Below are positions 47,085 through 57,798 of a stretch of 64,000 nt of DNA, piece after piece. The DNA is taken from positions 10,788,001 through 10,852,000 of the forward strand of contig CM106585.1 of assembly GCA_048013815.1 (NCBI GenBank), written 5' to 3'. The notes beneath the pieces were generated by a model. The model saw only the letters and a list, made by a program, of their open reading frames with translations, was not told where the DNA came from and did no database searches. The translations under genes were made by a program, and so were the position numbers. Each line of letters opens with the position of its first letter. The stretch's first letter is position 1. This DNA comes from Setoptus koraiensis. Lineage: Eukaryota; Arthropoda.

Positions 47085-48344
47085 ATGACCTCATCATCAT
47101 CAGGTGTATCTTGGATTAAGGAAAAGGTTAATACGTTGTTTTCATCGGTCTCATTGTCCTATTTATTCAATTCACATAACGGACCCACCAGACCCAGGAA
47201 GCCAGAGAACCAATTTCGAGCAAAACCCACTAAATATTTAACCCCATTTATAAAACCAGTAACTCCTTCTGACGTCAGCTATCCAATATTCAAACATGTT
47301 TCTGATAATACTTTCAGGGTGGTCGACGAAAATCTACCCTCCAGCTCAAAAATTAAAGCTTATGACGTTTTTGAAAAGGAGTACGACAAAATTTTTCCAC
47401 AAAACATTAGCTACAAGAGGGAAAGCGCATTCAAGATTGCAGCTGATGCTAGAATAGCAGAGAAGGCCAAACAACTCAGAGATAAAAGGTATCAAGAAGA
47501 ACAACTACGAATCAGAACCGACAGAGAAGCCCTAGCCGAACAAGTGAGACGTCCTATACAAAAACAATATACATCATCTTTTGAGGCTTTTCATGATGCA
47601 AGTGAACTACATCAGGACAGAGATCTTATCGATCGCAAAGAATTCTATAGAAAACGTCCATTGCCAAAATTGACTAGTGATCATTTGAAGCTTCTAGATA
47701 GAGCCTGCAGGTACCAACCTGTGGACGAAATTCTCGTCGAGCTTCAAGGAGTACGGATAACGCGCAAGGACATACACACTCTTATGGGTCTCAATTGGTT
47801 GAACGACGAAGTCATTAATTTCTACATGACCCTCATCGTAGAACGAGCCAAACTTTCAACCAAGCTACCGAAGGTCTACACCTTTAACACTTTCTTCTAT
47901 ACCAAGCTACGCTCATCTGGTCATTCTTCGTTGAAGAGGTGGACCCGAAAAGTTGACATTTTCAGCTATGATCTCTTAACTATACCTGTACACGTTGGTC
48001 AGAACCATTGGTGCCTGGCATTGATAGACTTTAAAAATAAGAAAATATCATATTGTGATAGTCTCGGCGGTTCGCCTCAAGGCTGCCACGCAACACTGGC
48101 AGACTATCTTCGAGATGAATCCCTCGACAAGAAGAACAAGGAATATTGTTTAGACGGATGGGAATTTCACACAGCTTATGATGATATACCGCAGCAAAAG
48201 AATGGGTCAGATTGTGGTGTGTTTACATGTACTTATGCTGAGTATTTATCTAGAGAGGTACAACTTGATTTTGAACAAAAAGATATGCCTTATTTCAGAA
48301 AGAAAATGATTGTTGAAATAATGTTGAAAAGACTTCTTACTTGA
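47085..48344 (+). CDS. SENP1: SENP/Ulp1-type SUMO protease
   Basis: A cysteine protease (C48) that matures SUMO precursors and removes SUMO from conjugates, in nucleus and at the nuclear envelope. ATG at 47085 in CACCATGA context gives 419 residues. The N-terminal 200 residues are basic and probably disordered or regulatory, with a charged coiled coil at about 125-160. The C-terminal catalytic domain has the full site: His308 (QNHWCLALID), Asp325 (SYCDSLGG), Gln371 and Cys377 (QKNGSDCGVF). The WLNDEVINFYM substrate-groove motif is present. Closest in style to SENP1/2/Drosophila Ulp1, but shorter than human SENP1 (644). Intronless. It converges with the KDM6-like gene with about 207 bp between stops. 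Confidence 0.92.
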   Translation: MTSSSSGVSWIKEKVNTLFSSVSLSYLFNSHNGPTRPRKPENQFRAKPTKYLTPFIKPVTPSDVSYPIFKHVSDNTFRVVDENLPSSSKIKAYDVFEKEYDKIFPQNISYKRESAFKIAADARIAEKAKQLRDKRYQEEQLRIRTDREALAEQVRRPIQKQYTSSFEAFHDASELHQDRDLIDRKEFYRKRPLPKLTSDHLKLLDRACRYQPVDEILVELQGVRITRKDIHTLMGLNWLNDEVINFYMTLIVERAKLSTKLPKVYTFNTFFYTKLRSSGHSSLKRWTRKVDIFSYDLLTIPVHVGQNHWCLALIDFKNKKISYCDSLGGSPQGCHATLADYLRDESLDKKNKEYCLDGWEFHTAYDDIPQQKNGSDCGVFTCTYAEYLSREVQLDFEQKDMPYFRKKMIVEIMLKRLLT

Positions 48345-48546
48345 TCTAATGAATTTTGGATACTTTCGTTAGTAGTAGTGATAAATGAAATACGGCTTAG
48401 CGCGCTTGAATGTTCTGATAGCAATGAATCTCGAATAATTGTTACAAAAATCTATGTTGGGCAAAAGCAGTATAAATAGAAAACGTTATGAGACGATAAG
48501 AACTTATGTACAGACAGAGACAGTTTGTATAGTTGAGACGGATGGT

Positions 48547-48552
48547 TTTATT
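48547..48552 (-). promoter_or_regulatory. AATAAA overlapping the KDM6-like stop codon
   Basis: On the - strand the stop reads TGAATAAA, so a polyadenylation signal starts at the last base of the TGA. If used, the 3' UTR would be only about 15-30 nt. Confidence 0.5.
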
Positions 48553-51500
48553 CAGAGAGAGTCTTTTTTGATATGATCTCTCTTCCATGTAAAATTATTA
48601 TAAATTTTCAATAGATATTCTAAATCATGTTCCTCGGTTATAATAAAATCATTAAATCCAGAATTCAATCTTAGAGCGCATTGTACACAATATAGTTTCT
48701 TATCCATACTTCTTGTAAGGAAAAGATTAAAAACTTCGAACTCGCATATCGAGCAATATTTCGACTGTGCAAGGCCGTCCTCCTTCTTGTGCGATAGTAT
48801 TTTTTTATCCGATTTCTTGATTAATTCTCTGACCATTCGACAGTATCGCAACGTCCGGAAGAGCACATGCTTCATGTCAGTGAATAAATTTTCATCGAAT
48901 ACTGTGGCAATATTGTTGGCAATATTCCATGTTACCTGAATCATAGGGATCAAGGATTTTCTAAATACTAACTTGTTCCATTCATACCTAAAGGCAGCAG
49001 ATTTATATTGTTTTGCACATAGGGGGCCAACTGACCAAGAAATATTATTGCACCAGCCGATAGCTTGAATCCAGTATATTGTTCCAGAATTTACCCAAAC
49101 GAGATCGCCTGGTCTTTGCAGAAATCTGTACACAGGAATGTCATTGGATAGTAAATCAGTCAATTTCGGCCACCATGAACCATCGATGAAATTGAGGCCA
49201 TTCTTCTCACATAGTTTGGCCATTTCGACAGAATATTCTTCAGGTACTGCGAACCACTCACAATCTCCCGGCCCAACATTTATGTTAACTCTACAAAGAT
49301 TACCTTCCTCTTGATGGCCCAATACTCTACATCCTGGAACTTTCATACTTAAATCTACTGTATTTACTCCAATTAAAATGTCACCTATATGACTCAAAAT
49401 GTTTGACGCAGATGAGCATTTTACAAAACTGGGTAATTTTGTTAGTTCATGTAGCTGAGGTCTCCAAATCTTCTCATCTGAAATATCAATCTTGCTAGCC
49501 GACCTTACAAGCTTGATTTTTAAATCCCGCTTCATCTTTTTTATGTTATTATTCTTATTCGTTGAGGCTTGTTGTTGTTGTTGCCCGGTATTTAGTTTTG
49601 TGCCTCCTTGTAGTGTTGACCCATTAGAATCAGTTTCTGATTCTCGATTCAAACCCTGCTTGCTCGATGCGCTACCATGATGGTTACTCTTCATCTCTTG
49701 TTCTTCTTGCAGAGACTCTCTAAAGGAAGCTGCTTGATAATTTGCATATCTCCCAATGGTTGTTTGTGAAACTCGATAATCGCTTCGCCAAACGGTTCTA
49801 TTTCTCTCCAAATTCCAATTTTCTTCTGGATGTTGAAATAAGTAAGTTTGAATTTCAATCGGGTGATCTGGGCCAGTTTCAACCAATGTTTTTGTAGAGA
49901 ACAAACCAAGGTCTAATTTCAAAACACTTGCCATGTTTCGAACAACAGTTATAGGATTTGTGAGACAAAGATCTCTCAATTTACAAGATAGAGCTTCCTT
50001 CTTACTTTCCAGCTACGAATGTAATATTTTGTTGGACAATTAGATACATTAGAGTCAGTGATAATTTTTCAACTATTTTTGAAGACGAATGAAGAATGAA
50101 AATTAAGAAATTTGTACTTACAAAAATACTCGGCGCTGGCGGGTTTAATTTATCTCTCTTGAGTGGCGGGTATGGTGCAGATATTCGACATGGTGGAGTC
50201 TCTTCATAAGATAATAAATTAATATCAATTTTTCTAGCCGGTGACAAGTTTTTGCATGATTCAATCACTTGTTCGGTAGTCATGTTAATCAGAAAATCAG
50301 GACTTAGTTGACTAGAGTTCTTGGAGCTTCCATAGTTTGGATTCTTCATCGGGAGAGATTGATCTGCGTACATGTGCTCTTGTTTCGTTATTTGATGTTG
50401 CGCTACTTGTTCTGATTTGTTCATAGATGTATTTATATTGTTAATACCATTATACATAACTAACCCATTGATGTTAGGATTTGGCTTGACATGGTTCGGT
50501 CCATTCTTCAGTGTTGCACCGCTCAACAAGGCAGCCGGTCTTGTCTGGGATACAAGTGGATTTTGACTGCTATAGTGAGACTGCTTGTCAGTTGGATGAT
50601 TGTTACCAACAGAGAGAGTCGGATCGTTTTTTGAGCGCTCAAGGTTCCAGAGATCTTCAAGGCCTATTAATCGATTGCTGACTTGAGTATCATTTGATGA
50701 GGCTTCTATAGACGTCAATTGCGACTGTAAGAATTTTATTCTGTCCTGAATGGGCCGGTCGACATTACTAGCATTGGAACGTTGTACATGTTGATAGCAT
50801 TTCAAAGCATCTTGGAATTGATTGTGATGTTCATATAGTGCACCCAAATTTGACCAAGCAATGGTGTGCGTTTTATCAAATTGGACGGACCTAATGTAGG
50901 CTTGTAGTGCGTCATTGGGCTGATTCTGTTGATGGTATAAAACTCCCAAGGAGCACCATGTATCAGCGGTGGATTCTTCTTTGTCAACGGCGCTCCTATA
51001 TGACGCAAATGCATCACGATATTTACCCATACTAGTAAGACATCGTCCAAGATAATAAGATGTTTTGCTATCGCAATTGGCCTTATAGGATAGTTCAAGA
51101 TATGACAGTGCACTTTCTAATTTACCTTGCTGCATATGAACAATCTGTTGTTTATTATGATTATTCAGAGAGTTCTGAGGTGGTGCCAGTGTCTCATCAC
51201 TATAATGCATATAGCCAAGTTGTCGATGTATAATAGCACTAAGTGTTTGAGTAATGCCATCTTCAAGTAGTAATTTTTCATATGCCTCCTCTGCTTGTCT
51301 AAATTTACCTCTAATTTCCAATAAATGTGCAAGGTGGAATTTTATATCTAATGAACTAAAATTGCATGGCCTATGGTCGTGCAAGGCAATATGAAAATGC
51401 TTTGCTGAAAGATCAAAGTCTTTCAAAGTCTTAAATATTAGACCTAGGCGGGCGTGTACATCGTTGGATCGTTCAAAGTTTGGCTCGACATATAAAGTCT

Positions 51501-51774
51501 GTCTAAATGCTTTTATAGACCAATCATATGCATTAAAATACATATATAAAAGTCCTAGGCCGTAGGTGATTGGCACATGGTTCCATGGTTCTTTTAAACA
51601 CGAATAGTGTTGTTGATATGCCTGCAAGGCGCTAGTGGCTAGCGCCTCGTTGTTAGTTAGTTCGATATCTTTTAAGAGCTCTTCTATTGCTTTGTAATCA
51701 TTATAGAGTCCATCGTTGAAGAATTTTACTAATCTGTTGCTATGACCCTTGTTATCAAAGGAGTTTTTTTCCAT
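48552..51774 (-). CDS. KDM6A: KDM6/UTX-like TPR-JmjC protein, probably catalytically inactive (exons 50122-51774 and 48552-50012)
   Basis: UTX removes methyl groups from H3K27 within COMPASS-like MLL3/4 complexes. Two exons join at a 109-bp intron (GTAAGT donor at 50121, acceptor ending at 50013, phase 0). The junction reads PSIF-LESKKEAL against LPSIYLENKRDAF in human UTX. The product is 1037 residues (human 1401). The first exon carries the TPR array (about 40-350), then a Ser/Asn/Gln-rich linker. The second carries the JmjC domain and a C-terminal zinc module (CSIC ... CVQC). Iron-binding HQE is present (784-786), but the third ligand, His1226 in human, is Tyr864. The spacing from HQE is identical (80 residues). 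Cofactor positions equivalent to human Y1135, T1143 and S1154 are Ser, Val and Arg; the Lys and Asn are kept. A scaffold-only role is inferred. Divergent from RMND5. Confidence 0.92.
50013..50121 (-). other. 109-bp intron of the KDM6-like gene
   Basis: GTAAGT donor and TAG acceptor, phase 0. Reading through it gives a stop a few dozen codons later, which is why the gene appears as two overlapping frames. Confidence 0.9.
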
Positions 51775-52701
51775 CTATTGCTTGTTCTAATGAAAAATCT
51801 CAAGTCTAAATCAAATTCGAATATAGTTGTGTCATTCATCTGTTAGTTATTGATTCATTGTTCCACAAAACCATTCCACAACTAAATGATGATGCTATTG
51901 ATAAATTTCTCATGGAAAAGCTGTGCCATGGATAATAATAATGTCTGGTATAATATTTATGAACAGTTATTTTTTACAGATGCATCATGGTATTAGTAAA
52001 TTAATATATTAGTATATAATATCAAAATATAATAAATTAACGTTGTTTATATTCATTGTCTTATTTTCAATAAAATGACATCTGAATTTAAGTTTGGCGT
52101 TTTTGTGTATATTCGCCCGCACGAGTGCTGGTAAAATTCTCACATTGTGGTAAGCTATTCAGATCTAGGGGACTTTTGCATCTTGATTTGGCGCCAGATT
52201 CAAACGCTTTTTTGTCGAAATTCACTGGAAATACATTTTTTTTTCTATTGATCTCATTATTTGTAGCAATATTATTTGAGACATTTACGATCTACAAAAT
52301 CTATTACATAACGGGTCATATTTAACTATACAGGATTTATGTTAATTAATAATCAATATAATGAATGAGAACAAAAACAAACAAAAAATATCGCGCCACA
52401 TTATAAGAATACTCTGAATGCAGATGCGCTTCTTGTATTAACCCCTGTTTTCATCACAATGTTTATGGACATGTATTGAAGGGTGCTACTATTGTTCATC
52501 TCTCATCGTTTTTGCATATTATAACCAATATTGTCGAGCTTGTTGACCTGAATTGGGCACCATATTTTATATAAGATAGTCCCAATAATTTATTAGTATC
52601 AGATAGCTAAAATTAATCGATCACCTATTATTTCAAGACAACCACTGATTTATTCAGGGGGGACTCAATTTTCATATCACGGTCTGTGTGTCACTGGCAA
52701 A
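51775..52701. promoter_or_regulatory. intergenic region between divergent KDM6-like (-) and RMND5 (+) genes
   Basis: 927 bp, strongly AT-rich. A 66-codon frame at 52125-52325 has a hydrophobic end but no ATG and no recognisable family. I regard this as promoter and spacer sequence. Confidence 0.45.
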
Positions 52702-53988
52702 ATGGATTTGATATACAGTGTGGAGAAGGATGTTGACAAGGTTTTAGATCTATTTGAGTCGTACAGGAACACGTCCAACAATACCATAGATGAACTGATC
52801 AAAACTATAGAGAAGTCTCGGTCCGATCTGTTGGAAAGTATTCGTAAGTAGTATACTTACAGTCATTAGGCTCTAGTCTGTATCATGCTCTATCACAAAA
52901 AAATAACCATATTATTTAAATTCTTGTTCAATAAAACATCAGCTCCTAGTCAGACAGAATTTACAGCCCAGCAAGCCTCTACCATCCAAAAGACAATCAA
53001 TCACATCCGTCAGACTTGCACTAAGCTTGTCAATGCTCATAGAGATGTTCATGCCTCGGTGGGGAAGATTGGCAAGGCAATCGATAAGAATTTCGTTGCG
53101 GATTTCGCTTGTTTTGCTGAGATAGGATTGCTGGAATCACCTAAAAATGTGAATTTGCTCAACCAAGTCATCGTTGAGCATTTTTTGCGCCATGGAATGA
53201 TGGATATAGCTGAAGAAATGATCAAGGAAGCAAACATGAACTATGGTGACAATCAGAAAGCTCGATTCACTGAAATCAATGTTATATTAGAATCTTTGAA
53301 ACGGAGGGAATTAACTCTTGTCCTCGAATGGTCAACACGATGGAAAGAGCTTCTAGATAAACAAAACAGCTGTCTAGAATTTAAAATTCATCGTCTAGCA
53401 TTGATACAGTTATTAGAGCAAGGAGTCAGCAAGCAGGATGAAATCATACAGTATGCTAGAAGAAATATGCAAAATTTAGGTAAGAAGTACGAACGTGAAA
53501 TACAACATCTTATGGGTAGCTTGTTATATCTCAAGACAGGAATAAACAAATCGCCTTATTGTTATTTACTAGACCCAATAAATTGGGACGAGCTACGGGA
53601 CATATTCATCCGGGACGCTTGCGCTTTATTGGGCTTAAGTGTTGATAGTCCCTTATCCATAACGATAGATGCTGGTTGTGTGGCATTACCAGCTTTGCTC
53701 AACATAAACCAGATGATGCTTAAGCAAAAAGTACAAAATGTTTGGCAGTCCAGAGATGAACTACCAGTGGAGATTGATCTGGGACGTAAATTGCATTTCC
53801 ATTCAACATTTGCTTGTCCAATATTACGCCAGCAGAGTACTGAAAACAATCCACCTATGCGACTTGTTTGTGGTCATGTGATTAGCAAAGAAGCATTAGA
53901 TAAGCTTGCAACAAACAATGGAAAACTTAAATGCCCGTACTGTCCACAAGAGACAGTTATTGCTGAAGCTAGGCTAATACACTTTTGA
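52702..53988 (+). CDS. RMND5A: RMND5-type subunit of the CTLH/GID E3 ubiquitin ligase (exons 52702-52843 and 52943-53988)
   Basis: With MAEA it forms the RING-like catalytic pair of the CTLH (GID) ubiquitin ligase, which in yeast degrades gluconeogenic enzymes. ATG at 52702 begins MDLIYSVEKDVDKVL. A 99-bp intron (GTAAGT at 52844, CATCAG ending at 52942, phase 1) separates the short first exon. The joined protein is 395 residues; human RMND5A is 391. In order: an N-terminal coiled coil, a conserved VGKAIDKNF segment, LisH (NQVIVEHFLRHGMMDIAEEM), CTLH/CRA helices (EINVILESLKRRELTLVLEW), ACALLGLSVDSPLS, and the RING-like end with CPILRQ, LVCGHVIS and KCPYCPQ. The stop lies 8 bp from the stop of the next - strand candidate gene. 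Confidence 0.95.
52844..52942 (+). other. 99-bp intron of the RMND5 gene
   Basis: GTAAGTAG donor, ACATCAG acceptor, phase 1. Joining the exons restores a full-length RMND5. Confidence 0.92.
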
Positions 53989-53996
53989 ATCACAAA

Positions 53997-54507
53997 TCAA
54001 TATATATGTAAATCTATAAACTTATATAGGAGACCATAGACAAAAGTCTTGTCAAGTTCAAACCCATCTAATAAATGACTTTCCACACGAAATTTTCTGA
54101 AAATTTCAATTATGTCGTTCTTCTCCCTACCGCTATATTCAATCCAAGCTTGAAAAGTAGATCTCAGGACATACTGCGTTCTTTCCAATAGCAAAACCAA
54201 TTGTTGTGTCCATGTACTTTTCGAAGTTATCCAGATTGAATCAAAATTTGATCTGAGCCTTGATATCACTTCGAAGATTGAGCGACATCAATGGTCAGAA
54301 TAGATAATATTATGAGTAGACGGGAACTTGATTAAAATCATAGAGTTGTTTCAATGCAAACTATTGACTCATTCTATAAGAATCTACACCATGGAAAGGT
54401 TCTTTAGGTAAACAAAAGAAGTTGCATATAGTTCAAGAATTCGAAACATACTTTTCAACTTTGACAAAAATATCAGAACGACAAGGGTATAAACAATTGG
54501 TTTCCAT
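53997..54507 (-). CDS. candidate small two-exon gene, 105 residues, unknown function
   Basis: An exon at 53997-54258 has coding-like composition with no low-complexity runs (WITSKSTWTQQLVLLLE, ESHLLDGFELDKTFVYGLLY). It lacks an ATG of its own. A plausible first exon is 54452-54507: ATG, then METNCLYPCRSDIFVKVE, with a GTATGT donor at 54451. Together with an acceptor ending at 54259 it gives matching phase 2 and a 105-residue protein. I do not recognise the family. The ATG is only 35 bp after the stop of the upstream same-strand gene. The first exon may therefore be wrong, the pair may be dicistronic, or this may be an alternative 3' exon of that gene. Confidence 0.4.
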
Positions 54508-54542
54508 ATAATGGCACATAGATGTTAATATAGATCTTTAAT

Positions 54543-56981
54543 TTATTTGTCGCTTTTATCACTTTCAACAAGCTGCTCAAGCGCTTCGGAGGCCTCACCA
54601 ATCTGAGATGATCTAAAAGATTGCAACTTCGCTTGCTGTTGTTGTTGATGCTGCTGTTGCTGAGGGTGATTTGATGATGAAGCTATCTGATGAGATTGAG
54701 ATGTATTTGGGCCATGATCCATGATGTGCTGACCAAACTTAGAAGAAGAAGATATTACCTGGCGCTGATGATGCTGATTAGATGATGTTGGTTTACTCAA
54801 GTTGCCGGTGCTGTTGTTGATGCCGGTGCTCTTTTGGCGTAGATAGTAATTTTGTTGCAAATCTAACTGATTATTGCTCGCTGAAGTCATTTGGCCGGGA
54901 TGAGACATTGCAAAAGGGGGATTCATCACTAATATTGGAAAGGATTGAAGATGTAACTGCTGTTGAGGCTGCAACGCAGTAACAAACTGTTGTTGCTGGG
55001 GGTGATGTGTGTTTGAGTAAGGATGAGATATTATTTGATTATTTGGAATATTAACAATATTTGGGTATTCAAAGCCTTTTTGTGAAATCCTGATCATGTT
55101 ATTAGCAACACCAGTTACTGCGCAAGGAAAACTAGATGATTGATTAATTACAGTTGGATTTCCTGAGGAAGTTGTCGAGGAAGTCGCGGATGAAATCCTC
55201 GCTATTTGGTCTAACAAACTAGATAATTCATCGTCATCTGAAATAGTGGCTCTACTATACTCTCCTCCGCTATCGTCTGATAAAACAAATGCACCATTAC
55301 CGTTAACTCTATCACCTTTGAAAATTTGCATCTGATGATTGCTCTGTTGATGACGATGATTCGCCGCCATGGGGTTACTATCACAAACACCTAAGGTGTA
55401 TTTGTTTTGAAGTTGATTGTGGGTCAACAATTGGTGATTAGATTGTATCGTTGTCGATTGAAGATGTCGATAGGAATCATTAGAGGTGATAGGATTGCTA
55501 GCTGGAACTGCTTGAAGGGGATAACTACCAATGTTATTCGAATTTGATCTATTGTTGTTGATTTGCTGTTGCTGCATTAAAGACTGATTGTTTGATATTA
55601 TATTGGGACTTGGTTGGAATAGTTTAGAGCGAGAGGGTCGAAATAGGAATGTCTGACTTCTATCATTCATGTTAACACTATCTGGATTGACTATTTTCGG
55701 ATTATTGCCAGATGATACATTAGATTGTTGTTGCTGACGATTGTTGACACCAGCAGTACCAAGGTTACTACTACTATTATTGCCGTTGTTACTTGAATTG
55801 TGGGCTTGGTTGTTTGATGCAGAACCGGAAAATCTATGCGAGTATTGCACCGATGAGAATGGCCTTAGCGAAGAGGTATGATAGTTACTACTATCTGCCT
55901 GATTGGTGCTAATGAAATTTGTCGAAGATGAGAAAGGGGGCTGTAAGTTGACTATGGGTTGAGGCATAGCCATGGTGTGGCCATTTGCAGGCACATATGG
56001 ATAATAAAACTGTTGGGGTGCTTGTAGTTGTTGTTGTTGTTGTTGCTGTTGTTGTTGTTGTTGGTCGTAGTAATTGGATGGGTTTAAGATCCTATTTTGT
56101 TTTGAGTTATTATTAATATAGACTGCTAAAGATCTCTTGTGATAATCAGCAATCTGGTCCTCGGATAGATTAGGGTAGGCATAATGATGTAACAATTCTT
56201 GCTGGTGATTAGACTTGTCATTATTTAAGTTATTGTGTTGCAGTATTTGACTATTGTTTGATAGTAGTATATCACTATTGATTGTTGCAATACCGTCCAA
56301 ACTATTACAGACTGTATCACGCAACTCTTTGAATTGTCTCTCAAGGCAGTTCAATTTGGCTATGCATTGAGCCTGCTGACGGAGAATGAATGAAGTTTCA
56401 ACGGAAAAGCAGGCATCATTAGAGGATATTGATATGCTCTCCTCATCTTCATCATCTCTATCTTCATCTCTAGATTGGTCATCTTCTTGATCGCCAATTC
56501 TGTTGCTTGCATTTAAACTACGACCCCCAGCAACAGGTACTAGAGGCAATGGGGGTGGTGGCGAAAAATGTGAGTTTGTAACAGTTCTTTGGGGTCCGTT
56601 TGTGTTGAGTTGATCATCATCTTGGTAATTATCGAAGGCAGTTCTACCATTTAGCAAGGTATCTGGTGGAAATTGTTGTCGCTTTGCGAGATCTGACCTA
56701 GTAGTCAAGCTTTTGATATTACTATTAATATTGGAACTACTTTCCTCCTGACTACTACCCCTGACTGATGTCGAGTGCATATTAGCAGATTGAGATAACT
56801 GCCTCAAGACAGAATTTTGTCGTTGACTCGAAGCAGCATGACTTTTACTGCAACTGGGAGATGAACTATGTCTTGAAGAATTTTGTGGTATACTTTTGGA
56901 ATCCAATGTTTGCTCTTGGTTAGACCTATTTGTATTTATAATATTATCACTCGACTTCTCTCCAGTCGCCCCGTGGTTCAT
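54543..56981 (-). CDS. Gln/Asn/Ser-rich protein with a conserved-looking coiled coil, unknown function
   Basis: ATG at 56979-56981 opens 812 codons to a TAA. Most of the protein is low complexity (Asn, Gln, Ser and His runs, with a run of 11 Gln). Three islands look constrained. The first is an acidic block, then a helix at about 195-225 with a Cys/Leu heptad look (FILRQQAQCIAKLNCLERQF). The second is an acidic Ser-rich patch at about 585-605 (SDDSGGEYSRATISDDDEL) running into SSLLDQIARI. The third is a short acidic C-terminus (ASEALEQLVESDKSDK). I do not recognise the family; a cytoskeletal or signalling scaffold would fit, but that is a guess. No introns are seen; 5' exons could lie to the right. 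Confidence 0.7.
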   Translation of the reverse strand: MNHGATGEKSSDNIINTNRSNQEQTLDSKSIPQNSSRHSSSPSCSKSHAASSQRQNSVLRQLSQSANMHSTSVRGSSQEESSSNINSNIKSLTTRSDLAKRQQFPPDTLLNGRTAFDNYQDDDQLNTNGPQRTVTNSHFSPPPPLPLVPVAGGRSLNASNRIGDQEDDQSRDEDRDDEDEESISISSNDACFSVETSFILRQQAQCIAKLNCLERQFKELRDTVCNSLDGIATINSDILLSNNSQILQHNNLNNDKSNHQQELLHHYAYPNLSEDQIADYHKRSLAVYINNNSKQNRILNPSNYYDQQQQQQQQQQQQLQAPQQFYYPYVPANGHTMAMPQPIVNLQPPFSSSTNFISTNQADSSNYHTSSLRPFSSVQYSHRFSGSASNNQAHNSSNNGNNSSSNLGTAGVNNRQQQQSNVSSGNNPKIVNPDSVNMNDRSQTFLFRPSRSKLFQPSPNIISNNQSLMQQQQINNNRSNSNNIGSYPLQAVPASNPITSNDSYRHLQSTTIQSNHQLLTHNQLQNKYTLGVCDSNPMAANHRHQQSNHQMQIFKGDRVNGNGAFVLSDDSGGEYSRATISDDDELSSLLDQIARISSATSSTTSSGNPTVINQSSSFPCAVTGVANNMIRISQKGFEYPNIVNIPNNQIISHPYSNTHHPQQQQFVTALQPQQQLHLQSFPILVMNPPFAMSHPGQMTSASNNQLDLQQNYYLRQKSTGINNSTGNLSKPTSSNQHHQRQVISSSSKFGQHIMDHGPNTSQSHQIASSSNHPQQQQHQQQQQAKLQSFRSSQIGEASEALEQLVESDKSDK

Positions 56982-57085
56982 ATTGGTGAGACTATAGACT
57001 GTTTCTCACTGAACACTACTTCCAGTATAGATTATAGGTATATATTGCATTTGTGTTACGATGACTATCTATAAATATCTAAATA

Positions 57086-57124
57086 TGTATATATATATAT
57101 TTATATATATATATATATATATAT
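57086..57124. repeat. (TA)n microsatellite upstream of the Q/N/S-rich gene
   Basis: Alternating TA tract with one TT interruption, flanked by ATATGT/ACATAT so that the whole block is nearly self-complementary. Confidence 0.9.
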
Positions 57125-57585
57125 ACATATATGTGGAATATGTAGAATTCCTATCGTTTAGTAGAAGTGAATGATGATGGGCAGTTACATTCTAATAATA
57201 TAGCTCATGTACCATACAGCCCATATAGTTTTGTTGTTGTTACAGCTGTAGTCGGATTGCATCTGCCGTAAATGCGTTCGGTTCAGTTCTGTGTATATGA
57301 TATAGTGACGCAATCAATCGTCAACTTGAAATTAAATTGCCGTGAAACCTTCCTTCTCTCTGCTCGGTTGTTTGTCAATATAATGCCACATCGAATGTTG
57401 TCGTTTAATGCTGTTAATTTTGTTTTGTTGTATTAATATTATGACAATTGTTTCATTATTACTTGATACACTTCTTCGGTGCAAGAGTATACCAGATTAT
57501 GTTCTAGTTTTCTTTACTCTTGGAGTGTGACTCTTCATATACTATTAATTTGCCTCCATAGATTGTGAACGAGATAGAGTTATCA

Positions 57586-57798
57586 TTATAATTCGCTGTA
57601 AATCCCTTCAAGCGAATGGTCAACGTCGATGAATTCTTTGTCTATCTGGCCCAGATTAGTTTTTACTAAGATGATTTGATTAATGAGCTCATGTCTTTCT
57701 CAGTATCCAATCTCTACTATCAATACTTCGCCCACAGTAAATTGATGCTTCTAGTCCTTGATGGACATCTCCTGCTTGAATAAAATTATAGTGCTGAA
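57586..57798 (-). pseudogene. possible decayed coding fragment, unknown family
   Basis: In one - strand frame the stretch reads like protein with two interrupting stops. MSIKD (ATG at 57768) is followed by a TAG, then KHQFTVGEVLIVEIGY and a TGA, then ERHELINQIILVKTNLGQID, then KEFIDVDHSLEGIYSEL and stops. A neighbouring frame continues plausibly (SISFTIYGGKLIVYEESH). A TTCTTCTTTTTCTTCAG acceptor-like run precedes it. AT-rich DNA often gives such fragments by chance, so confidence is low. Confidence 0.2.
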
